Below are positions 34,440-43,643 of a DNA stretch of 48,871 bases, piece after piece. Under the pieces are notes generated by a model. The model was not told the DNA's origin. It did not search any database and saw only the letters and a list, made by a program, of their open reading frames with translations. The position numbers and the translations under genes are program-made. The stretch spans positions 1-48,871 of the forward strand of contig NZ_NPEV01000043.1 in assembly GCF_003258835.1 (NCBI RefSeq). The letters are read 5' to 3'. Positions within the stretch are counted from its first letter, which is position 1. Every line of letters starts with the position of its first letter. Source of the DNA: Rhodobium orientis (GTDB lineage: Bacteria > Pseudomonadota > Alphaproteobacteria > Rhizobiales > Rhodobiaceae).

Positions 34440-35657
34440 CTACCGGCCGACGACGACGCCCTTGGCGAGGAGCCGGTTGACGGTCTCGGCGTCGAACCCG
34501 GCATCGGTGAGGATGTCGAGCGTATCCTCGCCGAGGCGCGGGGCGGCGCGGTCGGCCGCCATCTGCGCATCGCCGAAGACGATGGGAAGGCGGACGGAGG
34601 GAACCGTGCCGCCCTCGGCATCGGGCGCCGGCAGATCGCAGCGCATTTCGCGCGCGATCACCTGGGGGTCGGCAAAGACGTCGGCGACGCTGTTGATCGG
34701 GCCCGCCGGGACTGTGGCCTTTTCCAGCTCTGACAAAAGCGCGTCACGCGCGAAGGTGCGGGTCCGCTCGGTGAGGAGTGCGATCAGGTCGGCGCGGTTG
34801 GCGACACGGTCCGCATTGGTGCGGTAGGCGGGATCGGCGGCGAGTTCGGCAACGCCAAGGACGGCGCAGAGCCGGGCGAACTGACCGTCATTGCCGACGG
34901 CGATGATGAGGTGGCCGTCGCTCGCCGGAAACACCTGATAGGGCACGATGTTGGGATGGGCGTTGCCCATGCGTTTCGGCGCATTGCCGGAAACGAGGTA
35001 GTTGAGCGCCTGGTTGGCGAGCACGCCGACCTGGACGTCGAGGAGGCTCATGTCGATCTGCTGGCCGCGACCGGTGGCGTCGCGCTGCCTCAGCGCCGCC
35101 TGGATGCCGATGGTCGCATAGAGCCCGGTGAAAAGATCGGCGAAGGCAACGCCCGTCTTCATCGGCTCGCCGTCGGGATTACCAGTCAGGTCCATGATGC
35201 CGCCCATGCCCTGGATCATGAAGTCGTAGCCGGCGCGGGCCGCATAGGGCCCGGTCTGGCCGAAGCCGGTGATGGAGCAATAGACGAGGCGCGGATTGGC
35301 ATCCTTGAGGCTGTCGTAGTCGAGGCCGTATTTCTTCAGGCCGCCGAGCTTGAAGTTCTCGATGACGACATCGGCGCCGGCGATCAGCTTTCTCACGATC
35401 GCCTGGCCTTCGGCGTCGCGGAAATTGATGCCGATGGAGCGCTTGTTGCGGTTGCAGGCGTGGAAATAGGCGGCGTCGAGCTTTTCGCCGTCCGCGCCGG
35501 TCACGAAGGGCGGACCCCAGGTGCGGGTGTCGTCGCCGGCCGGGCTCTCCACCTTGATGACATCGGCGCCGAGATCGGCCAGCGTCTGGCCGGCCCAGGG
35601 ACCGGCGAGGATGCGGGCCAGTTCGACGACCTTCACCCCGGCAAGCGGCGCGGTCAT
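34440..35657 (-). CDS. Class III CoA-transferase (CaiB/BaiF family)
   Basis: The 405-residue protein has the family opening PLAGVKVVELARILAGPWAGQTLADLGADVIKVE. It has the catalytic aspartate D174 in TGVAFADLFTG and the ENFKLGGL, GYDFMIQGMGGIMDLTG and GRGQQIDMSLLD segments. These enzymes move CoA between carboxylic acids through an Asp-CoA anhydride. With glutaryl-CoA dehydrogenase encoded nearby, a SUGCT-like role, making glutaryl-CoA from glutarate with succinyl-CoA, is the best guess. The frame is open upstream to 35951 but the ATG at 35657 is where family similarity begins. It is the last gene of the minus-strand block. Confidence 0.9.
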   Translation of the reverse strand: MTAPLAGVKVVELARILAGPWAGQTLADLGADVIKVESPAGDDTRTWGPPFVTGADGEKLDAAYFHACNRNKRSIGINFRDAEGQAIVRKLIAGADVVIENFKLGGLKKYGLDYDSLKDANPRLVYCSITGFGQTGPYAARAGYDFMIQGMGGIMDLTGNPDGEPMKTGVAFADLFTGLYATIGIQAALRQRDATGRGQQIDMSLLDVQVGVLANQALNYLVSGNAPKRMGNAHPNIVPYQVFPASDGHLIIAVGNDGQFARLCAVLGVAELAADPAYRTNADRVANRADLIALLTERTRTFARDALLSELEKATVPAGPINSVADVFADPQVIAREMRCDLPAPDAEGGTVPSVRLPIVFGDAQMAADRAAPRLGEDTLDILTDAGFDAETVNRLLAKGVVVGR

Positions 35658-35700
35658 GGGCGGGCCTTTCGGCCGCGGCGGTCGATCGGACGTTGCAGTG

Positions 35701-36195
35701 TCATGCCGTGCCGCCCGCCCGGGCCCTTTGCCAGTAGGGTTCCATGCGGGCAAGGCTCTCCGCCGACCAGACGTCCTTGTGGCGATAGAACTCCGGGAAC
35801 TGCGGAACGCCCTCCGGGATCGGCACCCAGGCCTGTTTGCTTGACGTGAAGATGTGGACGTCGGGCGGGGCGAGGTCCGGATCGTCGAGGGTGCCGACGC
35901 GCACGAAGCGGCAGGCGGAAAGGCGCCCGCCGGTATAGGTGCTCCACACATGGGTGGCGCAGTCCGGACAGAAGAAGGCCGTATGGCAGGTGCCGGGGAA
36001 ATGGAAGCTGGAAACCGTGCCGGAGGTCAGTTCCACGGCATCGGCTTCCACCAGCGCGTTCATGACGAAGGCGCTGCCGCTGATGCACTGGCACTGGTGG
36101 CAGTGGCAGGCATGGACGATGAGCGGCTTCTTCAGCATGCGGTAGCGCACGTTGCCGCAATGGCAGCCGCCCTCGCAAAAGACCTCGTCGGCCAT
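35701..36195 (-). CDS. GFA/CENP-V-fold zinc protein
   Basis: The 164-residue protein has the zinc-binding pattern of the GFA (glutathione-dependent formaldehyde-activating) family: CEGGCHCGNVRY near the start, CHCHQCQ at about 30-36, and CPDCATHVW further on. Despite the family name, most members have no proven reaction with glutathione or formaldehyde. A GGGGAGGG ribosome site precedes the ATG. It lies 43 bases upstream of the CoA-transferase gene and 16 bases downstream of the LysE-type gene on the same strand, so it is probably co-transcribed with them. Its substrate is unknown. Confidence 0.9.
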   Translation of the reverse strand: MADEVFCEGGCHCGNVRYRMLKKPLIVHACHCHQCQCISGSAFVMNALVEADAVELTSGTVSSFHFPGTCHTAFFCPDCATHVWSTYTGGRLSACRFVRVGTLDDPDLAPPDVHIFTSSKQAWVPIPEGVPQFPEFYRHKDVWSAESLARMEPYWQRARAGGTA

Positions 36196-36211
36196 CGATC
36201 CCTCCCCGCGG

Positions 36212-36838
36212 TCAGCCGTTGCGCATGGCGGCCGTCGCCGCGCCCATGCCGACGAGGCAGGAAGCCCCTGCCCGGTTCAGCCAGCGCAGCACGGAAGGCT
36301 TCGTCATACGCCTGCGGAGTTGGTCGCCGAGCACCGCATAGGCGCCCGCATTGACGGCGGCAAGCCCCACGAAGGTGGCCTCAAGCACGACGAGTTGCGG
36401 CAGCAGCGGCGCATCGTGGGTGATGAATTGCGGCACGAAGGCGATGAAGAAGGCAATGCTCTTGGGGTTGAGCGCCGTGACGGCAAAGGCGTGGGTGAAG
36501 GCGCCCGTGAGCGGCACCGGCGGGGCGTCCTCCGCACCAAGAGCCGGGAGCCGCGCATCAGCGCGCCACAGCTTGATGCCGAGATAGACGAGATAGGCCG
36601 CGCCGATCCATTTCATGACGGTGAACAGCGTTGCCGAAGCCAGCATAACGGCGCCGAGCCCCGCCATCGACACCGTCATGGCGACGAAATCGCCGAGCGC
36701 GACGCCGGCGACCATGGCCAGCGCCACGCGCCGGCCCTGGCCGAGGGCATAGGCGACGACGAGCAGCACCGTCGGCCCCGGCAGGATCAGGATCACGGTC
36801 GCGGCGGCAACGAAGGTAAGCCAGATTTCAACGGTCAT
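36212..36838 (-). CDS. LysE/RhtB-family amino-acid exporter
   Basis: The 208-residue membrane protein has about six hydrophobic segments and the family signature GPTVLLVVAYALGQGRRVALAMVAGVALGD near the N-terminus. A second landmark, AVTALNPKSIAFFIAFVPQF, follows mid-way. The family exports basic or neutral amino acids and related metabolites by proton exchange. Its place beside glutaryl-CoA dehydrogenase makes lysine or a breakdown product a reasonable substrate guess, but LysE-type genes are common and the link may be chance. Confidence 0.92.
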   Translation of the reverse strand: MTVEIWLTFVAAATVILILPGPTVLLVVAYALGQGRRVALAMVAGVALGDFVAMTVSMAGLGAVMLASATLFTVMKWIGAAYLVYLGIKLWRADARLPALGAEDAPPVPLTGAFTHAFAVTALNPKSIAFFIAFVPQFITHDAPLLPQLVVLEATFVGLAAVNAGAYAVLGDQLRRRMTKPSVLRWLNRAGASCLVGMGAATAAMRNG

Positions 36839-36871
36839 CAGAGCATCTCCGATTTGCCCTAGACGGGCTGC

Positions 36872-38098
36872 TCAGCAGAAGGCCTGGATGCCGGTCTGGG
36901 AGCGGCCGAGAATGAGCGCGTGGATATCGTGGGTGCCCTCATAGGTGTTGACCGTCTCCAGATTCACCATGTGGCGGATGACATGGTACTCCTCCGAGAT
37001 GCCGTTGCCGCCGTGCATGTCGCGGGCGGTGCGGGCGATGTCGAGGGCCTTGCCGCAATTGTTGCGCTTGATCAGCGACACCATCTCCGGCGCCGTCCTG
37101 CCCTCGTCGAACAGCCGCGCCACGCGCAGGCAGGACTGCAGGCCGATGGCGATCTCGGTCTGCATGTCGGCGAGCTTCTTCTGGACGAGCTGGTTGGCGG
37201 CGAGCGGCCGGCCGAACTGCTTGCGCTCCATGGTGTAGTCGCGGGCGGCGTGCCAGCAGGCCTCGGCCGCGCCCATGGCGCCCCAGGCAATGCCATAGCG
37301 GGCGCGGTTGAGACAGCCGAAGGGGCCCTTGAGGCCGGCAACGTTCGGCAGCAGCGCGTCTTCGGGAACGACGACGCCGTCCATGACGATCTCGCCGGTC
37401 ACAGAAGCGCGCAGCGAGATCTTGCCCTCGATCTTGGGCGCCGACAGGCCCTTCATGCCCTTTTCCAGGACGAAGCCGCGGATGGCGCCGTCATGGGCGT
37501 CGGACTTCGCCCAGACGACGAAGACGTCGGCGACGGGCGAGTTGGAGATCCACATCTTGGTGCCGGTAAGCCGATAGCCGTCGGCGACCTTTTCGGCGCG
37601 GGTGCGCATGCCGCCGGGATCGGAGCCGTGGTCGGGCTCGGTCAGGCCGAAGCAGCCGATCCACTCGCCGGTGGCGAGCTTCGGCAGGTATTTGCGGCGC
37701 TGCTCCTCGCTGCCGTAGGCATGGATCGGGTGCATGACGAGGGACGACTGCACGCTCATTGCCGAGCGGTAGCCGGAATCGACGCGCTCGATCTCGCGGG
37801 CGACGAGCCCGTAGATGGCGTAGCTGGCGCCGGCGCAGCCATACTCCTCGGGGAGCGTGGAGCCAAGGAAGCCGAGGTCTCCCATCTCCGTCATGATTTC
37901 CGGATCGAAGCGTTCCTCGCGGAAGGCGGAGACGACGCGCGGCTGGAGCTTTTCCTGGGCGTAGGCGCGGGCCGCCTCCATCACCAGGCGCTCGTCCTCT
38001 TCCAGATCCTGCTCCAGAAGGAAGGGGTCGTCCCACTGGAAGCGCCCGCCGCCGGACGGCGATCCCTTGGCGCTCAATGCGGCTGCCGCATCGGACAT
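36872..38098 (-). CDS. gcdH: Glutaryl-CoA dehydrogenase
   Basis: The 408-residue flavoprotein oxidatively decarboxylates glutaryl-CoA to crotonyl-CoA in lysine, hydroxylysine and tryptophan breakdown. Visible landmarks are [16 protein letters not shown] at the N-terminus, [51 protein letters not shown], and [18 protein letters not shown]. The catalytic glutamate is E387 in [16 protein letters not shown]. This long N-terminal set and the YEGTHD context are specific to GcdH rather than medium- or short-chain acyl-CoA dehydrogenases. The upstream region (38099-38160) carries a 14-bp perfect palindrome that may be an operator. Electrons would pass to ETF, not encoded here. Confidence 0.95.
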   Translation of the reverse strand: MSDAAAALSAKGSPSGGGRFQWDDPFLLEQDLEEDERLVMEAARAYAQEKLQPRVVSAFREERFDPEIMTEMGDLGFLGSTLPEEYGCAGASYAIYGLVAREIERVDSGYRSAMSVQSSLVMHPIHAYGSEEQRRKYLPKLATGEWIGCFGLTEPDHGSDPGGMRTRAEKVADGYRLTGTKMWISNSPVADVFVVWAKSDAHDGAIRGFVLEKGMKGLSAPKIEGKISLRASVTGEIVMDGVVVPEDALLPNVAGLKGPFGCLNRARYGIAWGAMGAAEACWHAARDYTMERKQFGRPLAANQLVQKKLADMQTEIAIGLQSCLRVARLFDEGRTAPEMVSLIKRNNCGKALDIARTARDMHGGNGISEEYHVIRHMVNLETVNTYEGTHDIHALILGRSQTGIQAFC

Positions 38099-38141
38099 TG
38101 ATCAACTCCCACGCTGTTGATGGCCTGGCCTCGCCGGGCGC

Positions 38142-38155
38142 CGGAACGGGTTCCG
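38142..38155. promoter_or_regulatory. Perfect inverted repeat upstream of gcdH
   Basis: CGGAAC-GG-GTTCCG is a perfect 6-2-6 inverted repeat lying 44 bases upstream of the gcdH start. Its position suits a repressor or activator operator. No regulator gene is adjacent, so this is a pattern-based suggestion only. Confidence 0.3.
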
Positions 38156-38367
38156 ACCGGGGGCCTTAAATGAAGCGGAAAACACCCCTATCATGGATCA
38201 AATGCCGGTGCCAGCAAGGCGGAACGAAGCGTCCTTGCGGCGCGTTGCGATTGCGACACCGGAGCGGTAACAAGCCTTGCCGCTTTACCGGGCCGGCAAA
38301 GTCGCGTAACCGGCAAACAATGGATCCCCGCGCCGGGGCGCCCGCCCGACGCGAAAAATCGAACGGA

Positions 38368-41019
38368 ATGACAAGCGTGAAGAACGAAACCGCCAGCGCC
38401 GTGCGCCTCGCCGACTACCGCCCGCCGGAATATCTCATCGACACCATCTCGCTCACCATCGCCCTCGATCCGACCGAGACGCGGGTGACGGCGGAGATGG
38501 CGATCCGGCGCAACAACGGCACGCCGCGCAATGCCCCGCTGCGGCTCGACGGCGACGAGTTGAGCCTGCAATCGGTGCGGATCGACGGCAAGCGGCTTTC
38601 CGGGGACGCCTATCACGCGACGCCCGACCTTTTGACCATCACCGCGCCGCCGGAGGGCGCCTTCACGCTCACCGTGGAAACTCTCGTCGACCCGACGGCC
38701 AACACCCAGCTCATGGGTCTCTACCGCTCCAGCGGCAATTACTGCACCCAGTGCGAGGCGGAGGGGTTCCGCCGCATCACCTATTTCCTCGACCGCCCGG
38801 ACGTGCTCGCCGTCTACACGACCCGCATCGAGGCGAAAAAGGACGACGCGCCGATCCTGCTCGCCAACGGCAATTTGACGGATTCCGGCGATCTGCCGGA
38901 CGGCCGGCACTATGCGGTCTGGAACGATCCGTTCCCCAAGCCCTCTTATCTGTTCGCCATGGTCGCCGGCAGCCTCGGCGTGGTGGAAGATGAGTTCACG
39001 ACGCAGTCGGGCCGCAAGGTGGACCTGAAGATTTATGTAGAGCCCGGCAAGGAGCCACGCTGCGCCTACGCCATGGACGCGCTGAAGCGCTCCATGACCT
39101 GGGACGAGGAGGCGTTCGGGCGCGAATACGACCTCGACATTTTCATGATCGTCGCCGTTTCCGACTTCAACATGGGGGCGATGGAGAACAAGGGCCTCAA
39201 CGTCTTCAACGACCGCTATATCCTCGCCGATCCGCAGACCGCCACCGACCAGGACTACGCCAATATCGAGGCGGTGATCGCGCATGAATATTTCCACAAC
39301 TGGACCGGCAACCGGATCACCTGCCGCGACTGGTTCCAGCTTTGCCTGAAGGAAGGGCTGACCGTCTTCCGCGACCAGGAGTTCTCCTCCGACCAGCGCT
39401 CGCGCGCGGTCAAGCGGATCAGCGACGTCAGGCTCCTGAAGAGCCATCAGTTCGCCGAGGATGCGGGGCCCCTCGCCCACCCCGTGCGCCCGAACACCTA
39501 CAAGGAAATCAACAACTTCTATACGGCCACCGTCTACGAGAAGGGGGCGGAGCTGATCCGCATGCTGAAAACCCTTCTGGGACCGGAGGGGTTCCGGGCC
39601 GGCATGGACCTTTATTTCGAACTCCATGACGGCGAGGCCGTGACGGTGGAGGATTTCCTTGCCGCCTTTGCGGACGCCACCGGCACCGACCTTTCCCAGT
39701 TCATGCTGTGGTACGAGCAGGCCGGCACGCCGGCGCTCGCCGTCACCTCCGCCTTCGATGCAACGGCTGAAAAGCTCACCCTGACCTTCGAGCAGTCGTG
39801 CCCGCCGACGCCGGGCCAGCCGGTCAAGAAGCCGATGCATATCCCGGTGCGGTTCGGCCTCGTCGGCCCGGATGGCCAGGACCTCTCCTACGGCGCGGTC
39901 GCCGGTGCCACCGTGACTGGCGACACCATCCATGTGGTCGACGAGCGGCACCGGGTCACCTTTTCCGGCGTCAAGGCGCCGCCGGTGCCGTCGCTGCTGC
40001 GCGGCTTTTCCGCCCCGGTGAAGCTGGTCGGCGGGCTCACCACCGGCGAGTTCGGGTTCCTTGCCGGCCATGACAGCGACCCCTTCAACCGCTGGCAGGC
40101 GATCCAGAACCTCGCCATGGGCCTTTTGACCGAGACGACCGCCGCCGCCCATGCCGGCAAGCCGGTCCCGAGCGACGACAGCTTCCTCGATGCCATGGGC
40201 GCCATCGCCAGCGACACCGGCCTCGACCCGGCGTTCCGGGCGCTTGCGCTGCAGCTTCCCGGCGAGACGGACATCGCCCGCGACATCGGCGAGGACGTCG
40301 ATCCGGACGCCATCGCGACCGCTCGCAATGCGCTGCGCTCGGCCATCGGCACGGCGCTCGGCGATATCTTCCGCTCGCTTTATGACACCCTTGCCGACAG
40401 CGGCCCCTATTCCCCCGATGCGGATGCCGCCGGACGGCGGGCCCTGCGCAACGTCGCCCTCGACTACCTGCTCGCTGCCGGCGGCGAAGCGGCCGAGGCG
40501 CGCGCGCGCGATCACTACTTCGGTGCCGACAACATGACCGACCGGCTGGCGGCGATGACCTCGCTCGTCCACGCCGCGGCGCCGGCCGCCAGGGAGGCGC
40601 TGACCGATTTCCACGACCGGTTCGCCGGCGATCCCCTCGTCATCGACAAGTGGTTCGCCGTCCAGGCCGCGGCGCCCTTTGCCGGGACGCTGTCAAAGGT
40701 CGAGGAGCTCACCACCCATACGGCGTTCTCCTGGTCCAATCCGAACCGGGTGCGCTCGCTGATCGGCGTCTTTGCCACCGGCAACCCGACCCAGTTCAAC
40801 CGGGCCGACGGCGCCGGCTTCGAGTTCATTGCCAACGCGGTTTTGAAGCTCGATCGCTCCAACCCGCAGGTTGCGGCGCGGCTGCTCTCGGCATTCCGCT
40901 CCTGGCGGGCACTGGAGCCCGAAAGACGGGAGCGGGCGGAGGCCGCGCTGCGGCAGGTCGCTGCGACCACGCCGCTGTCGGCCGATGTTCAAGATATTGT
41001 GTCCCGCTCTCTCGATTAG
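38368..41019 (+). CDS. pepN: Aminopeptidase N (M1 family zinc metallopeptidase)
   Basis: The 883-residue enzyme is close in length to E. coli PepN (870). The exopeptidase motif GAMEN is at 270-274 and the zinc motif HEYFH at 306-310 (H306, E307, H310), followed by NWTGNRITCRDW. The C-terminal domains common to PepN follow. It removes N-terminal residues from peptides in the cytoplasm; no signal peptide is present. The frame is open to 38170, but the ATG at 38368 is where family similarity starts; an ATG at 38320 is an alternative. A hairpin follows the stop. The gene stands alone, divergent from gcdH. Confidence 0.95.
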   Translation: MTSVKNETASAVRLADYRPPEYLIDTISLTIALDPTETRVTAEMAIRRNNGTPRNAPLRLDGDELSLQSVRIDGKRLSGDAYHATPDLLTITAPPEGAFTLTVETLVDPTANTQLMGLYRSSGNYCTQCEAEGFRRITYFLDRPDVLAVYTTRIEAKKDDAPILLANGNLTDSGDLPDGRHYAVWNDPFPKPSYLFAMVAGSLGVVEDEFTTQSGRKVDLKIYVEPGKEPRCAYAMDALKRSMTWDEEAFGREYDLDIFMIVAVSDFNMGAMENKGLNVFNDRYILADPQTATDQDYANIEAVIAHEYFHNWTGNRITCRDWFQLCLKEGLTVFRDQEFSSDQRSRAVKRISDVRLLKSHQFAEDAGPLAHPVRPNTYKEINNFYTATVYEKGAELIRMLKTLLGPEGFRAGMDLYFELHDGEAVTVEDFLAAFADATGTDLSQFMLWYEQAGTPALAVTSAFDATAEKLTLTFEQSCPPTPGQPVKKPMHIPVRFGLVGPDGQDLSYGAVAGATVTGDTIHVVDERHRVTFSGVKAPPVPSLLRGFSAPVKLVGGLTTGEFGFLAGHDSDPFNRWQAIQNLAMGLLTETTAAAHAGKPVPSDDSFLDAMGAIASDTGLDPAFRALALQLPGETDIARDIGEDVDPDAIATARNALRSAIGTALGDIFRSLYDTLADSGPYSPDADAAGRRALRNVALDYLLAAGGEAAEARARDHYFGADNMTDRLAAMTSLVHAAAPAAREALTDFHDRFAGDPLVIDKWFAVQAAAPFAGTLSKVEELTTHTAFSWSNPNRVRSLIGVFATGNPTQFNRADGAGFEFIANAVLKLDRSNPQVAARLLSAFRSWRALEPERRERAEAALRQVAATTPLSADVQDIVSRSLD

Positions 41020-41054
41020 GCACAACATCTATCCATTGTTCTTGTCCACGCAAA

Positions 41055-41087
41055 GCAGAAACCGGGCCGGTTTCGCCCCGTTTCTGC
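41055..41087 (+). terminator. Possible hairpin terminator after pepN
   Basis: GCAGAAAC (41055-41062) pairs with GTTTCTGC (41080-41087), with additional CGGG/CCCG pairing inside. It starts 36 bases after the pepN stop. There is no T-run directly after the stem; the nearest T-tract is at about 41131. Termination is therefore uncertain. Confidence 0.4.
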
Positions 41088-41246
41088 CGCCGGCCGACAA
41101 TAGCCAGCGGATACCAAGTATCTGCGACACTTTTTTTTAATCCGACTCTGGACAAGGCGAGTCGCGTCGATTCAAATGAAATTGATTCGGCGGTGCGGCG
41201 TTTCCGAATCTGAGGCAGTTTCAATTCAACAACCGGAGAGTCTGGC

Positions 41247-43613
41247 ATGGCGCGGGCTATTGCTGCGCATGCGAGCGATTGGATTCGCCGTTTTTTCGTC
41301 CGTCAGACGAATGACGATGATGTCCTGCGCGGCCATGTCAAACTCCTTGCCCGACCGGCCTACAGCCGGCTGCTGAAGGCCGAGCCCTATATCCGCCGGT
41401 CGATCCCCGTTCTCATCATCGTTTTCGTCGTGACCCTGGCGCTGGTGCGGGCGACGTCGCTGATCAGCGACCGCGTCGAGATCAAGGCCGAAGCCGAGGA
41501 CGAGCTGTCGCTGATCGCGACCGCGCTCTCCTCGCAGCTCAATCTCTCCGAACCGAAGCTGCCGGAAGCCGGATTCCAGACCGCGCTCAGGGCCGCCCTT
41601 GCCGATTCCCTGCCGCCCGGCGCCACCAGCGACCAGCGGATGATCCTCGTTGCCGACGCCAACGGCGCGGTCGCCGCCTCGGCCCCCACGCGGCTGGACC
41701 TCGACGGTCACGCGCTCACCGAATATCTCGGCTATTCGCAGCCGCTGACGACCTTCGGCGCGCGCGCCGGGGTGCTGGAATACACCCTGCCGAACGGGCA
41801 GGACGTGATTGCCACCGTGCGCCACATCAACGGCCGGGTCGGCATGGTCGCCGTGGTTCAGCCGGTCGACGCCATCCTGTCGGACTGGCGCATGCGGGTG
41901 TCGTCCCATGTCTCACTGTTCGTGTGCACCGCCGGCACGCTGATCATCCTCGTCTATGCCTATTTCGCCCAGTCGACCCGGGCGCACGAGGCCGACACCA
42001 TCTATTCGCGCACCCAGGCGCGGATCGAGACGGCGCTGCAGCGCGGCCGCTGCGGGCTGATCGACTGGGACCTGTCGCGCGGGCGGATGTTCTGGTCGAC
42101 ATCGATGTACGACATATTGCACATGCCGCCCCGGGACGACCTGATCGGCTTCGGCGAGGTCAACGCCCTCGTCCATCCCGACGACGGCAGCCTCTACGAA
42201 CTCGCCGAAAGCCTGCTGCGCGACCAGGAATACATCGTCGACCGGGTGTTCCGGATGCGCCGCGCGGACGGCACCTGGATCTGGCTGCAGATCCGCGCCG
42301 AGGTGGTCAAGGAGACGCCGGCCGGCTCCGCGCACCTGATCGGCATCGCCGTCGACATCACCGAGCAGCGCAAGCTGGCCGAGCGCACCGCCACCGCCGA
42401 CATGCGCCTGCGCGATGCCATCGAGACGATCTCGGAGGCCTTCGTGCTGTGGGACACCGAGAACCGGCTGGTGATGTGCAACACCAAGTACCAGCAGTTC
42501 TTCGACCTGCCGGCCGGCGCCATCGTCGCGGGCACGCACTATGAAGACGTCATGCGCGAGGCGCGCGAGCCCATCGTGATGACGCAGATCATCGAGGACG
42601 ACCGCGCCGAACAGGGATCGCGCAGCTACGAGGCGCAGCTTGAAGGCGACCGCTGGCTGCAGATCAGCGAAAGGCGGACCAAGGACGGCGGCTTCGTGTC
42701 GGTCGGCACCGACATTTCGGCCCTGAAGCGCCACGAGGAAAAGCTGATGGACAGCGAGCGACGGCTGATGGCCACCGTCGCGGACCTGCGCCAATCGCGC
42801 AAGAAGCTGGAAACCCAGGCCCAGCAACTGGTCGAACTGGCGGAAAAATATGCCGACGAGAAGACCCGCGCGGAAGACGCCAACAAGGCCAAGTCCGAAT
42901 TCCTCGCCAACATGTCGCACGAGCTCCGGACGCCGCTGAACGCCATCATCGGCTTTTCCGACATTATGCAGCAGGGAATGTTCGGCGATCTCGGCTGCGA
43001 CAAGTACATGGAGTACTGCTCCGACATCAACGAAAGCGGCACGCACCTGCTCGACGTCATCAACGACATCCTCGACATGTCGAAGATCGAGACCGGGCGG
43101 CTGTCGCTCAAGATGGAGCCGCTGGACTTCAACGAGATCGTGCGGGAATCCACCCGGATCATGTCGCCGGAAGCCGCACAGAAGAACATCACCATCAATG
43201 CGGACCTGCCGAACGACGCCGAGGCGGTCGGCGACCGGCGGGCGATGAAGCAGATCCTCATCAACCTGCTGTCGAACGCCGTGAAGTTCACCGGCGACCG
43301 GGGCCAGGTGACAGTGCGGGCCCGGCGCGCCGATGGCGGCCTCAACATCGAGATCGAGGACACCGGCATCGGCATCTCGCGCGCCGACGTGAACCGGCTG
43401 GGCCAGCCCTTCGTGCAGGTGGAGAACCAGTTCACCAAGAGCCACAAGGGCGCCGGCCTCGGCCTTGCCATCTCGCGCTCGCTGATCGAGCTGCACGGCG
43501 GGGAGATGGACATCCGCTCGGAAATCGGCGTCGGGACCATCGTCGCCATCCGCTTGCCCGGGCCGGCCGACACCGACGAGGTCCGCGAGTTCCAGGAGAC
43601 GATGGACATCTGA
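41247..43613 (+). CDS. Membrane PAS-domain sensor histidine kinase
   Basis: The 788-residue protein has a first membrane helix at about residues 53-70, a periplasmic region to about 220 and a second helix at about 221-241. Two PAS domains (about 262-385 and 395-505) are linked by a coiled coil (KLETQAQQLVELAEKYADEKTRAED) to the kinase core. The phosphoacceptor is H558 in MSHELRTPLNAIIGFSDIM. The ATPase domain shows N (NLLSNAVKFTG), DTGIGIS and GAGLGLAIS boxes. There is no receiver domain, and no response-regulator gene is adjacent on this strand, so its partner is elsewhere. The stretch 41020-41246 before it holds the pepN hairpin and a T8 run but no gene. Confidence 0.93.
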   Translation: MARAIAAHASDWIRRFFVRQTNDDDVLRGHVKLLARPAYSRLLKAEPYIRRSIPVLIIVFVVTLALVRATSLISDRVEIKAEAEDELSLIATALSSQLNLSEPKLPEAGFQTALRAALADSLPPGATSDQRMILVADANGAVAASAPTRLDLDGHALTEYLGYSQPLTTFGARAGVLEYTLPNGQDVIATVRHINGRVGMVAVVQPVDAILSDWRMRVSSHVSLFVCTAGTLIILVYAYFAQSTRAHEADTIYSRTQARIETALQRGRCGLIDWDLSRGRMFWSTSMYDILHMPPRDDLIGFGEVNALVHPDDGSLYELAESLLRDQEYIVDRVFRMRRADGTWIWLQIRAEVVKETPAGSAHLIGIAVDITEQRKLAERTATADMRLRDAIETISEAFVLWDTENRLVMCNTKYQQFFDLPAGAIVAGTHYEDVMREAREPIVMTQIIEDDRAEQGSRSYEAQLEGDRWLQISERRTKDGGFVSVGTDISALKRHEEKLMDSERRLMATVADLRQSRKKLETQAQQLVELAEKYADEKTRAEDANKAKSEFLANMSHELRTPLNAIIGFSDIMQQGMFGDLGCDKYMEYCSDINESGTHLLDVINDILDMSKIETGRLSLKMEPLDFNEIVRESTRIMSPEAAQKNITINADLPNDAEAVGDRRAMKQILINLLSNAVKFTGDRGQVTVRARRADGGLNIEIEDTGIGISRADVNRLGQPFVQVENQFTKSHKGAGLGLAISRSLIELHGGEMDIRSEIGVGTIVAIRLPGPADTDEVREFQETMDI

Positions 43614-43643
43614 GGACCGGCGCGTTCCTCTCGGTGAAGTGCT

